From Lobosporangium transversale (taxonomy: Eukaryota > Mortierellomycota > Mortierellomycetes > Mortierellales > Mortierellaceae), in NCBI RefSeq assembly GCF_002105155.1, contig NW_019028996.1:542001-606000 (forward strand): a stretch of DNA of 64,000 nucleotides, read 5' to 3'. Below are positions 1-13,063 of the stretch, piece by piece. Under the pieces are notes generated by a model that was given only the letters and a program-made list of their open reading frames with translations, made no database searches and had not been told where the DNA came from. The first letter of the stretch is position 1; each line of letters starts with the position of its first letter. Both the position numbers and the translations under genes were made by a program.

Positions 1-1770
1 AGATATAGAGAAATATATCGACATGGAAAAGGAGGATAACAATATGTTACGGTACCATCTAAACGTGCCTCCTCCTCACGGATTAGCGGATTCTTCATTG
101 CAGCACTTAGTTCTTCCTCAACTTCTTCTTCAAGTACTTCATCCTCCTCTTCATCTTCGGCTTGTTCGTCTATCTCTTCTTCTCCCTCCTCTGCTTCTCC
201 TTCTTCATCCCCATTCTGGTCCTCAGTTTCGATTCCCTCTCCTTCCTCATCTCTGCTTCGCATTCTTTTCTTATTAACGCGATTGCTATCGGTTACTACA
301 TTATGGTCCGGATTATTATGACCGACTGTTGTTTCTGTTTCAATATGTCCAGGCTCTGTCTTATCATCGTCTTCTCTGACCTGTTGCAGGTCGACTTTTC
401 GAGCCCTCTCGCCTCGTCGCACTATCTCCTGGTTCACCTCATCCTGTTCCTCCTCATCATCTCCAAATTCCCAATGAAGTCGCTTCCTTGATTTTGTGAA
501 TGAAGGAGGGTCGGCTGCATCTTCCAGCCATAGTTCCCTGAAATCTGAAACTGTAAGTTGACCTGAAGGTGTTGCTGCAAACTCATCCAACCTAGTAAGA
601 TAAAAAAAAAAAAAAAAAAAAAAAAAAAAGATTACTATCAGTAGAACAATAATAATAATAATAAATAAATAAATTAAAATAGAAATAATAACAACAATAG
701 CCTTCAACTCTTACCGTTTTCTCAATGTGCTTTCTCCAATTTTGACGACTTGAATGATCTCCTTCTCTGATCGTCTGTAGTGGTGCATGCGAGCAGCGAT
801 CAAAAGACAGGCGCCACAGATACCAGCTGGGCGACGACCTGATCGAATCCAATCCCGATCCATACGTGAGACTAGGCGAAGTGCATCGTTTGCGATCCGT
901 TGAGTATCTTCACCAAAGTCCAGCATTGTTGCAAAGCGTGAAATATAGAGTGAGGGGTCGACTAGTGGTAAGACAATATGCAGCTGCTTTGTGAGATGAA
1001 GAAATGTAACACCCAGCTTGAAAACATTTAACTGTCGGGCAAGTAAAAAAAAAAAAAAAAAAAAAAAGAATTGGGCATACAAATATGATTAATTTGATAA
1101 TATCATGTAGACTCCAAATTATAAGCGGTTCAAATTAAATCTTTACCTGGAGTAGTTCTGAAAAGTCAATAAGCATATGGGTTGTTCGTTCTATCCTGCA
1201 GACAATGTAAAGACAACAAGCAACAACATGCTCACTCCTGCGTCCTTGAATAAAGTTATTAGTGATGGCGAGGTTGAAATAACGTTGTGCGGATTCTGCA
1301 TGGTGTTCGTTCAGTTTGAGTGCAACTGCCATGGCTGTGATACGTCTTCTAGCTGCATCCAATGTCTTTTCTCTTGACTCCTGACTGGTTTGTCTTCTTC
1401 CTGGCCCGAGTGTTCTTGCTCCAGCTATACAAATGTATTATATACAGTTTTTTTATATTTGTTTTTGTTGTTATCATTTGCAAGTTCACAACGGAGAGAA
1501 ATGGAGACATATCGAGAATCAAGAATAAAGTTGACAATAGTATTTTTCTTTTTTTTTTTTTCTATTTCTTTCCTTACCTTTGCCTTCTCCGACAAATGTT
1601 CCTACAACGGATGCTGCTCCACCACTGCCTTCATTAAATGAGATCTCTGCAATAATAGTGTTTTCTTCCAAGACCTAATGCATACGTATTATTATTATTT
1701 TTTTTCATTTTTTTTTTAGTTAGTTCAGTCTTGATCCGTTAATTGTAGCTTTTTAAATATAGAGAAAAAG

Positions 1771-1801
<31 letters not shown>

Positions 1802-1899
1802 TCTGGATAAGGACTTACAGCACCACAGTTTGTGCACGTGGCATTTCCCTGACCAGCATCATATTCGATGTTATTTCCACCACAATGGGGACAAGCCAT
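1..1899 (-). CDS. BRF1: TFIIIB subunit BRF1 (TFIIB-related factor), 3' end beyond window
   Basis: Subunit of TFIIIB, which recruits RNA polymerase III to tRNA and 5S genes in the nucleus. Exons on the minus strand: 1899-1819, 1674-1578, 1424-1147, 1031-715, 591 to the window edge; all junctions keep frame (454 codons seen). The first exon encodes a TFIIB-type zinc ribbon (Cys3, Cys6, Cys22, Cys25 in MACPHC...CTNC). Two cyclin-like repeats follow: one containing ITAMAVALKLNEHHAESAQR and FIQGRRSEHVVACCLYIVCR, the second containing SRFATMLDFG and RRPAGICGACLLIAARMHH. This is the standard BRF1/TFIIB core. After the repeats lies a long Glu/Asp-rich tail, which continues to the left edge. A weak GT donor at about 55 could end the last visible exon, so the frame in the final 55 bases is uncertain. 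The start is the ATG directly before the Cys pair; the upstream frame has no conserved sequence. Confidence 0.93.
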
Positions 1900-2510
1900 G
1901 GTTGATATGATAATATGGATATTATGAAGTGATAAATGTTTCTAATAAACCTTCGATCAACAGAGGTCTTTCTTTTAAGAACTTGGGTTTGTTCAAAGAG
2001 TGAGGATAAAGTAATATGCGAAATAAAGAAATAGATATGCAACAGAGTGAAAGTGTGGTAAAGGTGTGTATGTGTCTATATAAATGAAAGGGTGCGTTAG
2101 ATTACAAGTACAATGAATGATGAAATTAGGTGAAGTAAGTTGGTTCAAAGTAAGAAGAATGATCTTTTTCTCTTTCTCTCTCTCTCTCTCTCTCTTTTTT
2201 TCTCTCTCTCTTTCTCCTCTTGTTCTAGTTCTGCCTCAACCGAGTTTTTGAAGTCGATCGTTGTCCCCTGAAAGAATGAGAAAAATGTTTTGTTTGGTTC
2301 GAAACTCTGGTGGCGCAGATAAAATGGAAGAGAGTCGAGTCGCTTTTGCTACAAAATAACCAATTGCTATTGCTTGCTATGCTTGCTTTAGTTTTCTTCT
2401 TCAATTTTTTTTTTATCTTTTTGTCTTTATTGTTATTTTACTTTTTGACAACCGGATCTATATTCCGGATACTTATACAAACAAAGAAGCAGCATAATAA
2501 TATTGCTTAG

Positions 2511-2543
<33 letters not shown>

Positions 2544-2763
2544 CGTATGTGAACAACAATGCAAACAGAATCGCTTGTTAATAGAAAAGAAGAGAAAAGA
2601 ACGAAAAAAGTAGAATGAAGAAGGGTATGATGGGTATGCATAAAAAAATACAACAACAAGAACAAAAGATACAGGGAAATGATACAAGGGCAATAATAAA
2701 AACAACGATAACAAATGAACAAATTCATGATCAAAATACAAATAAAATAAAATAAAAAAGCAA
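1900..2763. other. Intergenic: BRF1 promoter side and 3' flank of next gene
   Basis: No gene seen. BRF1 (reading left) and the 1,333-residue gene (also reading left, ending at 2764) lie either side. The stretch contains a pyrimidine microsatellite at about 2165-2220, on the 5' side of BRF1, and a T31 tract at 2513-2543. The short reading frames here are AT-rich chance ORFs encoding Phe/Lys runs. Confidence 0.6.
2165..2220. repeat. CT microsatellite upstream of BRF1
   Basis: CT dinucleotide runs interrupted by short T runs, about 270 bases 5' of the BRF1 start. As seen from BRF1 the tract is GA-rich. Similar pyrimidine tracts precede the GT5 gene (near 37780-37842) and RAPTOR (near 48830-48920). 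A promoter role is possible but is inference. Confidence 0.7.
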
Positions 2764-5700
2764 TTAAGATGCTCGCCATTGACGATGATCCGTTAGCGGT
2801 GTAACCATGACACGGATCATACCATCATCCTCTCGACGGCCTTGAACGTTGCCACTCAACTTGATCACACTCGTCTTCTTCTTCATGACACGCTTGGACC
2901 GAGGATTAACTCGTCCACTGTTAATGGGTATACCTCCACTCTCTGTCAAATCAAACGTAATTGCGTTCTTGGAGACCGGAATCCTAGGATACTGACCCAG
3001 TGAAGACATCGGTCGTTGGTGCTCCATTCGGTTGTTTGACACCTGAAGTCCACCATATTTATTGGCGTTGCTGTTGTGGTTCCAGCTATGTTGGATGCTG
3101 TTGGGTGGACTGTGTTGAGGACTTTCGTAACTATAATTCTCTATTCCCCGTGCGCGTGGCTCGTCCATATTAGAATTCGATGCCACCAATGCTGACAGCG
3201 CACTTTTAGTGCTCACAGGTGCATAGTTGTCGTAGATATTGCTGCCATAGTGATCTGCATTGCTCCGGTTGCCCGATACATACTGTTGTTGATGCTGTTG
3301 GAGCCGGAGCGATTTGGCGTTCTGGAATTGAAAGCTTTTCTTTTTCTTCAAAGTTCGTTCTTCCTGTCCTTTCTGCTGCTCACGTTCAGCTGTTCTCAAA
3401 AGTGATTCAAAATCCATCGTTTTGAGGTCTGATGGTGTGGAGGGAGAAAAGTCTACAGTCGCATCAAACTCTCTTGGTTGAGAACCCGAGGGTATAGGGT
3501 AACCATTAAGGGTTTGGGCATAGTACGCAGAATTCGCTGTCATGGTAGAGGCTGTGCTGAAATTCTTCAGATGATGAGGGATGAGAGTGTCTGCTGAAGT
3601 GTGCTGGCGATGATGACTATATTGAGCAGAGGATTGCTGCCGGTGGTGCCGGGGCACGTCCGGTGATTGTGGTGCAGAGGATGACACATCTGACTGTGGT
3701 GTGCGTAAGGATGAAAGCCCGCCTGTACGAGTGCTTGGGAGACCTTTTGTGTTCAAGGCAGGTACAGATAAACGAGGCTGCTGTGATGAGGGCCTCGGCT
3801 TCCACGAGACGACCTCTTCCATTGAAAGGACATGGCTAGATTGACGAGGAGGTGAAGATGCTGTGGAACTGGTAGCAGAGGCCCCAACTGCTCCAGGAGA
3901 GGTACTAAGGAAATTACGGCCTGCTTTTCGAGTCAGAACAGGCGATCCATTCCTAGATGCCCTTGGACTTTCTCTGCCGTTGCTGAAACTGCTGCCGACA
4001 CGACCACTGCCATTGCTTCGATTCATATCCCTCGTACGGGCAGAGAGAGACAGAAGCTCAGGAACAGTGTCTGAATCTGCATCTCCCATCGACATCTTCC
4101 TTCGAGACAAACTGTCTGTGGAGCTAGACTCACGAACCTCTCCTTTGTCCTTGGATTCGTGGGCTTTAGAAGCTGGCGGTGTCCTGGGACGAACAAAGAT
4201 CTCCTCCATAGACATATCAGCATCGCCGGTGTAGCCGCTCATCGCATCCTCCGAGTCAAAGCCCTTGAATTCATGATCAGTATCCATATTGTTCACTGAA
4301 GATGTCGTTAGACGAGGCTGTCGCTTAAAGTTGAACAACCCAGGGACCGCCGAGTTGTTTACGACGGCTTGTGCATGATGAATATCCGCTAGTTCAAGTG
4401 TGAAGCTTGTGAAAGTATGGGTCACATGTGCAGATGCAGCATCATCATCTAAAAAGTGTGGAGGACGCAATGTCTTGGAGGGGTCCATGAAGATCGACCG
4501 GACAGTGCTGCTTCTTCGGCGTCGACGCATGGCCATCTCAAGTGTTTCACGACGTGATCCAGGACTTGTGACGGTGGCTGAAGAGGGCTTGGGAAGTGTA
4601 GTGGCTAGTAGGCCTGGATGAGTAGAGGTGTCCAAAGAGCGTGATCGGGTTGAGTTGACGCTTTCAGATCGTTTAAGACGGGTAGCTTGGTCTCCAGAGT
4701 AGACACCACTATCCCTTTGGTGGGTCAACTCAGGGGGGGACAGTGTATCTATTTGATTCTCTGCGTTCTTTTGGCCTGGCGTCGTCTCGTTTTGGTTCTT
4801 GTTTGAAGCTTGGTTGCTCCGACCGATATGAAGAGATCTCATGATGTTTCTACGCCAGTCTGAAGGCTCCCCAGAATTCGATTTGGCCATTTTATTCGGC
4901 TCCTCTTGTTGTCGCCTCTGTTCAATCGAATCCTGATCTTTGGGTCGTTTCTTAGTGTTTCTTTGCGGAATTATAAATCCACCTGAAGGGCTAGTCTGGA
5001 TATTTGCGTTGCTATTACCACTACTGCTGACATTCTCTTTTATTCCGCTCTTGACCTTGTGAGGGAGCAAAAATCGCTTCAAGGGTCGCCTGTTTGAGCC
5101 GTCTTGTACCCTGGCACCACCATCAGCAGCAGCAGCAGCGGCGGCGGCCCTGGCTCTCAATTTCTTCTGCTTCTTGAGAGGGAGCTCTGCGAACTGAGTG
5201 TAATCATCATAGTCGCTAGGCATAATGATATCAATGGATTCGTCATCAGAGCTTGGTTCCTCTTCATTATGAAACTGAGGAGCTGAACAAAGCTGAGGCG
5301 AGATCATGACGGTGTCAAAATCGGGATGTGTATCCTTGGGACAAGGGGTTTTTTCCTCTACCAAAGAGTTGGGTCGGCTGTTAGCATTCCATGGTTGCAG
5401 CTTTGAAGAGGTACTAGATTCAGGACGAACGCGAGGAAAAGTCCAAAAGGGTCTGGCGAGTTTAATCATTTGGCCACTTTGCTGAGAGTCTGGTGTAGTT
5501 GGAGTAGAGGGGGACTGAGGTTGTTCAGTTGGGGTATCAGGAGGAGAGTTGGGAGGAAAGTTGGAAGTGGAGGAAGCAGGGGCTGCTGCTTGGGCTTGTG
5601 CCTTTTCTCGGAGGTTGGAAGAAGATTTTATAGAAGCAAGAGTGGTGTTGACTCGGTTTTTGAATTTAACTCGCAATGAAGAGGATGATGGTCGGTTGTG

Positions 5701-7223
5701 AAGAAGACTAGGACGACGGGGTGCTTCAGAGTCCTTCATGTCAATGTCATACAGTTGCTCCTTGTTTTCCCCAGGGGTTGTTGGTGTTGATTCGATGTGA
5801 GACATCGAAACGGACGTAATATCAGAATGACCTAGGTGAGCGCTCGAGCCCTGCTCAGGCGAGCTCAGTGGAACCCCATGGCTGAGCTTCGTGGGAGGAA
5901 GGACAAACGACGAGGAATTTGAGGCGGAAGTCGCGTTGTTTGTGCTGATGCTATTATTACTTGTCACAGACGATGCTCCTGTTGTCCCAGCGTCAGTGGC
6001 ATTGGCTCTGTGTGGGATACGGACATTATTCAAAATGTAAATATTTACAAATAAAAGGGTGAAGGTGACACAAGCATCGAAACGGGAAGCAGAATGGAAA
6101 CAAAACGAGGTCAGTATGATACTCGGGTAACAGGGGTAATAATAAAAACAAAATAAAAAATAGCCTAGCCTTTATGATATCAAAAGAATTATTTGAAAAC
6201 AGCCCATTATCTCATATCAAAGCATGGAAGGACACAACTCGTTTGTTTAGAATGTTCCCAATGGATGACTAAACACGCAGAGGACAAAATCATAAAGTCC
6301 AAAATAACAAAAAAGTCGCAAAAAAAAAATTTTTTTTTTTCTTTTTTTCTCGAGAGCATTTAGCGGCTTCGGGTCATATGGTGCATGGGAAAGGGTACCG
6401 TCAGGGACAAGAGAAGGGAAAAATGTATAAATATATATCTGCATAATTGGCCCATCATTACATACCTCTTTTGAGACAAATGCTTGTCCTTGAACTTGCC
6501 AAATGCCCTTAGGAACTTGGATCTTGTGGTGAATGCGTCTGCCGCATGTGCTGACTCTTTAGCCTGGCTATCGTTCTTATTGGTTGCAACAGGTGCAGAT
6601 GTGGAGGAGGAAGGGGCTTCAGGAAATGACGGGGACGAGGGTCTTGAAGTGGTCGATGCTACAGCCTGAGTCTTTGTATTGCTGCCCTTCGTTTGCTGGC
6701 CAATGGTCCATGAGGTTGTTGAGTTATTATAGAGATTTGAAGGCATACGTCGTAGCGTTTTGAAGGTGAGGGGTGGTTTGCGAGGCTCTGATATTTGTTC
6801 ACGAGGAATGGGTGATGATGAGGATGAGGTAAGGGTGGATGTAGTGTTTACTGGCTCTGGTTGATTATCTGTGGGGCTAGCTGCAGGAGTTGTCCCCATA
6901 GCAGCAATTCCTCTCTGAGATGCTCCACTAGTGCCAGCCTTGCCTTTTCCTTTGTTGTGAACACGCGTCTCGTTTTTAACTGGGATGTTCCAATGCCCAA
7001 AGATCGTACTCGAGGTTGATGTCAAGATATTCTTTGATCGCCGTTGATGATGTGGACGTGTTGATCTAAGAAGTTTAGAAGGCGCTGCTAGACGAGAGGC
7101 TCGTGTCTTATTGTTCTGTAGCCAGCTCAAAGGATAGGTGGGCTCAAGGAGATTTGAAGATCCAGGGAACGTATAGAGCGAATCTGAGTCTGCGGATAAA
7201 AAGTTTGAAGGCTGAGGAAACAT
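2764..7223 (-). CDS. Large Ser/Thr/Pro/Asn-rich protein of unknown function
   Basis: Not recognised. Two minus-strand exons, 7223-6466 and 6007-2764, join in frame (donor AG|GTATGT, acceptor CACAG|A) to give 1,333 residues. The protein is dominated by Ser, Thr, Pro, Asn and Gln, with a poly-Ala run near RARAAAAAAAADGG and many basic Ser-rich segments resembling phosphorylation sites (for example RRRRRSSTVRS). No signal peptide or membrane segment is seen. Less biased blocks that may be the conserved parts are KFLRAFGKFKDKHLSQKR before the intron, LKRFLLPHKVKSGIKENV, and the C-terminal end (KKKTSVIKLSG... to TPLTDHRQWRAS). The 5' end is uncertain: a long T-tract plus AG lies just upstream of the ATG on the coding strand (7230-7275), so a further 5' exon could exist. 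Probably a largely disordered regulatory or scaffold protein; that is inference. Confidence 0.7.
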
Positions 7224-10200
7224 CCGGCAAGTGTTCTTTCAAAAAGAAAAAAAAAAAAAAAAAAAAAAAAAAAAGCAGGATGTTTGTGATAAAGTAAAAG
7301 GGTCACTTAAACCAGGTCTCCAGTAAAGGGCTGATGCTGAGGCGAAACAAATAGCGCACGCGTAGACAAGATTCCACAGGAGCTGGAGTATAAAGGAAAA
7401 GAAAAAAATGATAATGATAGGGCGATCGCTGAACAAGTGATAAAGAAGAGAGCCGTAAAGTGATCCTAGGATGAGAATGCTAGTTTACAAAATGTAGTAA
7501 AAGTTCAAGTCTTTGAGCAGGTGGGATAAATGAATGATCATATCTTCTTTTTTCAGAGTTTTTGTCTTGTATGGATTCACGCGTCCTTTTTAGAAAATAT
7601 AAAAGAAAACAATAATAAAATGATTTGATGTCAAGAGAATGAAGAAGAGAAATGATCAACAAGATCTAATCGATTGATCCCATGAAAGAAAAAGAAAAAA
7701 AAAAAAAAAAAAAAGAGCTGGTTGCTCCAAGACAATTGTTTGTTGCAGGTTTTTTTTTTTTTTTTTTTTTTGCTTTATTTTTTTTTTTTCCCTTTCGACA
7801 TACAGCTGCTCACTGTGGAAATATTTCTTCCCGAAGGCTTATGGTTGCATGGAATAGAGAAAGAGAAAAAAAAGGGCATGTAAATAAGGTCTATACGAAA
7901 CGGATGGGATGGGAAAGGGGAAGTTGGGAAAAAAAAAAAAAAAAGGAAGGTTAAGTTGGATTAATGTGGGTTAAGGCACAAAACAGACAAAAAATAAAGG
8001 TCCGCTTGACAAGGAAGGTTGATTGACCATTGGAGTGGGCCCAATTAAGGATCAAGGTTAACAGTAATGCATGTATTCATACCGCTGTATACTGGCTCTA
8101 GCCTCCTGTCTTTTTTTTTTTTTTCCTGTTGTTGAATAATTGCAGGCACTCCGTCTGTTAGATTGGGCTATTACAGACTGCACTCCAGTTCGTTACCATT
8201 CCAAAGGGCTAACTGGGAGAACGAAGGGAAAGATGACAAGGAGTAAAAGGAGAGCCGACTTTTTTTTTTTTTTTTTTTTTTTCCAACCATTACATGCAGT
8301 CTCCCCATACTGCATTCAAAGTACATTGGTGGATACATGCGAATTGACATGGCGATTCTCGAACCGTGCGGATGTTGTTTGTCCTTAAAAGCCCAAAATG
8401 TCTGTTGTGGCGGGTTACTTCATTGTTATTCTCTGTTGATAGTCAAATGGAACGACAAGTTGATTCGGATGATTGATAATACGTACTCCACAGAGGCTTC
8501 TGGCCTATTGAATTTAAAGGCAATGTGTTGCTCACACCTTTGGAGGAGTCGCGTTATCTACACTTCCTTGATGCAAACGTATTATCCTACATTCCATTGG
8601 TTTTTGTTTTGATTTCAATCTGATGACCGAGTTCTAAAAATGCTGGATCCCACAACTGCCTGGACGCTTCTTTCTGCTCTGTTCTCCATGATGCTCACAA
8701 AGACAATGTATCCCTGGATCCTGTGTCGATGCCTCACCTGATCACGACTAGCTGAGGGTCTCTTTCTCTTTAAGGACAGGGCACGCATATTTAGTTTACT
8801 TGTCTCCTATTCCCTACCATGTACAATCAATGAATGACCGGGACACCGTGCGTAGCACAATTCCACGCAACTTGGAAATGTTTTTTTCTGTTCCTGAGGT
8901 TAGCATCAAATTTCGGAATAGATGTCCATTTGAGGTTCACCATTGATTTCTGATGCGCCTTCCCCTGTCCTGTCTTGTCCTGCATTGCAACATCATGGTA
9001 TATATCGTAAAAAAAGCAAGAGCGACCGTTCCATAGACTAAGAATAAGGCAATAGTGGAAGGCAATAATGACTGATTCCGCATTGTGTTCTTTATAGTTG
9101 AATTGTTTGTAATACACTTGACCATTTGGCCAAAGAAAGTATAAAGTACGGAAAAATATTGTACTTTAAGAAGGCCTGAGAACAAAGACGATGACGCCAC
9201 AAAAGGTAAATGCATTAAAACTATGAATGGTTATGTATGGCGCCGCTGGTTTTTGATGAATGGGGTTCCCGAACGATCAGGCAATTTGTGATGCAGGATG
9301 ATATGAGAAAGCATTGCAGAGAAAAGAAGGGATGGCATAAAGTAGAGGAAAGACAGGAGAGAAAGAAAAATGTGGGAATGGTCCATGCTTTTATATCATT
9401 TGCTCTATGCACTTTCCTCCCCAGTGTCGGTTCGTCATTGCCCATTATTTATTTATTTTTCTCGCCTTCAATTGATACGACGAAGAGAGCGCTGAGCCTG
9501 TAAAAATAGCGATAATGGAGGTGAGATGTTCTATTCAACGCAGACTATCACGATGGATGGGCTCGTCTGATGAATTAGGCCAGAGAGCCTTTTCAATGAA
9601 CAAGTTTTAAGAGAGAAGTCATCCGGAACATGCCGTCGATAAGTGCAACGAGAGACGGTCCGCATACCGGTTCCAGTTATAGTCCATATTATGAATGAAG
9701 GCATTGGATTAGAAGCTGAGGTCACCACCCCGTATTATACTAGCCAGTGACCGGAAGGGGCACGAACATTTCGAGCCAAATATGGGTGACAAAGTAAACT
9801 ATCCATATTTATATCGTTATCGCTCCTTCAAGTTGAAAATAAAAAATTTACAAAGCACAAAGGCATGCATGGGCAGCAGATGCAGGGACCAACGGCTGGT
9901 GTGAACTGAGTGGTGCAAGCAGTAACATTCAAGCTGAAAAAGGTCTCAATGCCGTACGGATATATCTGCATCATGGACATAAAAAACACAATGTCAGCTT
10001 GACACCAAATGTTCAATAAAGTTAAATTCTCTTCTAGAACTACAAATATATTCGATAGAAAGCATGAAGTTACTTTTAATCAACTGGATAAGATGATACA
10101 TTCCTCCACTATTGTAAATGTATGACTATGCAGGTGGAATGGAATGTTTTTTAATGGCATGGTATTTGTATACAAACATAAACACGTAGCCTCCTAACCC

Positions 10201-10289
10201 TCCACTTTTCTCTTCTCGACAATAAAACCGAGAGATGAAACGAAAACCAAAAAGCAAGAAAGGACTGAGAAAAAGATGAGATGGGCGTC

Positions 10290-10324
<35 letters not shown>

Positions 10325-10530
10325 GAGCCAGAGCGTGGCTTACATGTACTCCTTGGGTTTGTGCTCCCAAAGTTCCAATGCATGGATACAACGGACTCGT
10401 ACAGCCAAAACTTATTTTTCATAATCTTGTTTCTTTCCTTTTCTTCTCTTACTCTTTGATCGATCTTCCTTCTTCCACTTCCTCTTTCTCTCCTCTTCCA
10501 ACTTTATTCATCTATTTGCTCGGCAGAATC
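7224..10530. other. 3.3-kb stretch without a convincing gene
   Basis: No conserved reading frame on either strand. Open frames are below 100 codons, overlap on both strands and have no family resemblance. The region has several homopolymers (A tract near 7243-7274, paired A and T tracts near 7688-7790, T tract near 8260-8282, T tract near 10292-10322). Base composition between 8.3 and 10.1 kb is less homopolymer-rich, as in decayed or non-coding transcribed DNA, but I cannot identify it. The last few hundred bases are probably the promoter and 5' UTR of the gene starting at 10531. Confidence 0.5.
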
Positions 10531-12431
10531 ATGGCTGCACAAAGTATCCCTGTCCCCCCACCCAACTCTAATGGCAGAGCTCCTCGCTGGACCCAACCCG
10601 TGTCTTTCTACGGTCAAAGTGTCTTCAGCAAGTACTATGCTCATTCCCTTTGTGCTTTCTTACTCTTGATCCCATTCTTAGTCATGCCTGTCCAAGCCCA
10701 GGCTGGCCAAGGACCTATCAATCAGAACGAATGCGTTGCAAGTTATGATGCTAACATGGATTACTTTCCTGATAAGATTCAAGGCAAGTTTCTCATATCA
10801 GTCGATATCTGTATAAAAACGTTTTTTGTCCTATTTTTAACGCCACCATATTCTCCTTGTGTTACTCAGTTGATTTGGCTTCTCTGTTCGAAGTGTCGTA
10901 CTTCAAGAACTACAAGGTCCTCAAGAACTCCAGTTCCAACCAGACTTTTGTCCTTACTCAGTGCGGCACCCCTGCTCCCAGCGCTTCTCAATTTGGTAAC
11001 AATACGGTTTTCTTAAACGTTCCCGTCAAGAACGCGGCTTCACTCGCCACTACTGCTGTTGCTTACATTGAGATGCTCGGCAGGCGCTCGGTCTTGAAGG
11101 CCGTCGACACAGAGGGCCTGGTTAGCTCGCCATGCGTCCAAGGTGGTCTGGACCGTGGCGAGATTGTTGGTCTCGAGAACAAGAATCTGACTAAGCGCGC
11201 AGAGCAATTCAAGGCTGTGGACCTCGTCTTTAGCTCGTTCGGCCCTGCTGAGACTGGTCTCGAGAGCAAGACAGTGATCACCTCTGAGGTAGCAGACCCC
11301 GGTCCATTGAACGTAAGTAATAAGCAAATGTTTATGCTCTAGAAGCCGTTGGAGTCATGGCAGAATCAAAGTGTAGAGAGCCACGCTCACAATCAACTTG
11401 GACTGTCTCAAAGAGGAATTAGAGAGCATTCTGCTTTGATCTACACACACGCGGTCTAGACAAAGGAAGGTCATGAGACCAGGCGGGTTTTCGGGCACCT
11501 AAAGCATCCATAGGAGACCAATATTCTCAACGATCGCGTAGATTTCTATATGTATCGAGTGCATACAACAAACCTCCAAGTAAACCAGACTTTGGGGCGC
11601 TTCAAATAATATTAGTTGCATTCTAATGATCCATTTCCTTTTGCAATCTCATAGCGCGCTGAGTGGCTTGAGTTCTACTCAACCTTCTTTAACCTCGAGT
11701 CCCAAGCCAACAACTTGACTGCAACTATCAACAACAACTACGACTGCTTCAAACAGGCCGTCAAAGTCAAAGCCAACAAACCTATCATTGCCTGGACTCA
11801 GTATGAGGCTCCTGCTGAGTACAACAAAAATGTTGCGTCGTGGACGTTTTCTCCTGCTGCTTATAAGAGAATTATTTCGGAGGATGCTGGCGCCATCTTT
11901 TTTAATGGTACCATCACTAACAAATTTACCGACGCAGCTGCCTTTGCTGAGGCTCTCAAGGACGTAGATGTATTGATTGACGAGACTTTTATTGGGGATG
12001 ATATTGATGCATTCTACAAGAACTATGGGCTTAGTCCCAGCTCCCCTCACAAGTTCATCCAGAACAAGGCTATCTTCCGTGAAGATGGTATTGTTAATCC
12101 TAACAACGGTCGAGACTGGTTCTCGGGGGCTGTTGCCATGAATGATGCTGTCCTTCAGGATGTTGTCCGTGCTGCCCATCCTGACGCTCTGCCAGTTAAC
12201 GTCCCCTATAACTGGCTCCGTAACATTGCCAAGGGCGAGAGCAAGCAGTTGCTGACAAGTGGCGACTGTACTGCTACTGACTCCAACTCCCCCGTTCCCG
12301 ACCGAGCTATTGTTTGCACCGCCATGAAGGTTACTAACGATGACGGCAAAGGGGGTAATGCTGGCTCCAAGACTGCTACGGGGGCCTTTACCGCTTTCCT
12401 CAGTCTCTTAGCTGTTGTTCTGTCTCTCTAA
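10531..12431 (+). CDS. Secreted FepB/BtuF-like periplasmic-binding-protein-fold protein, probable GPI anchor
   Basis: Exons 10531-10783, 10870-11312 and 11655-12431 give 490 residues. The first intron appears to be GC-AG: CAAG|GCAAGT, with frame kept into VDLASLFEV. An N-terminal hydrophobic stretch (about residues 39-55, CAFLLLIPFLVMPVQAQA) acts as signal sequence, preceded by a longer polar N-region than usual. The segment YFPDKIQVDLASLFEVSYF followed by NYKVLKN resembles the first strand of class III substrate-binding proteins (FepB/BtuF type), and the middle region IIAWTQYEAP with DVDVLIDETF fits the second lobe. The C-terminus is small residues then hydrophobic (ATGAFTAFLSLLAVVLSL), a typical GPI signal. 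Several N-X-S/T sites are present. Family members in fungi are poorly characterised; iron, heme or cobalamin binding is only a guess. A poly(A) signal AATAAA follows at 12485. Confidence 0.75.
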
Positions 12432-12982
12432 GAGGTAGATGAGAAGTTTTCTGTTGGACTGCTATAGATTTTGCCTCTTTGTCGAATAAAAGCGGATTTT
12501 TGATATGAAATGATATTCACCTGTGTAACATCAACATGTCTCTTACCTCCATAAATGACAAACATAAATGTAGTTTTATATTTTATAATCCCCTGTATGA
12601 AGGGGTAGTGCTATCTCTTTCATTCATTCTCATTCTCTTTCTGCTCCACCCTAATAGACTGACCATTATACTCTTCTAGTCATCTTATCCATGACCTCGC
12701 CTCTTGCAAGAAGTACTAGCTCCATCTCGAGCACTGACATGGAGGCGTACGTGTGACATGAATGGTGGTCCATGCTCAGCCCTGATTCGAAGTTCATCAA
12801 CCCCTTCTCCTTTCAAGTTTCCTTGTCTTACCCCCTACCCTCTTCTCATTTATTTTATTATTATTAATACTATTTTTTATTTTTATTTTTTTCTTTGAGA
12901 TACTTTTGTATTGCATTGACAGCTGACCATGACTATGGGCATTTTTTTTATTCCTCTATCTTTTTAATTGCTGCACGCTTAA
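12432..12982 (+). other. Intergenic: 3' UTR and next promoter
   Basis: Contains the AATAAA poly(A) signal at 12485-12490 for the upstream gene, about 55 bases after its stop. The rest is pyrimidine-rich (12800-12900), probably the promoter of the SGF11-like gene. No further gene seen. Confidence 0.55.
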
Positions 12983-13063
12983 ATGATCCAAATTAGACTA
13001 TTTGCAAAGATACACAAAGATCAGGCTTCACAGCTAGAGTTGCTCAAACATACAAAGCGTGCT

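Noticed and set aside
8340-8380. GGTTCGAG on the minus strand as a possible tRNA
   Set aside because: Flanking bases do not form a T-stem and there is no A-box at the right distance.
8140-9730. Several ORFs of 60-100 codons on both strands
   Set aside because: They overlap each other in opposite frames, lack conserved motifs, and have no splice-linked partners; judged chance ORFs.
11040-11327. Antisense ORFs within the FepB-like gene, and similar antisense frames in SEC23, subtilase and RAPTOR
   Set aside because: Shadow frames produced by the codon bias of the real genes on the opposite strand.
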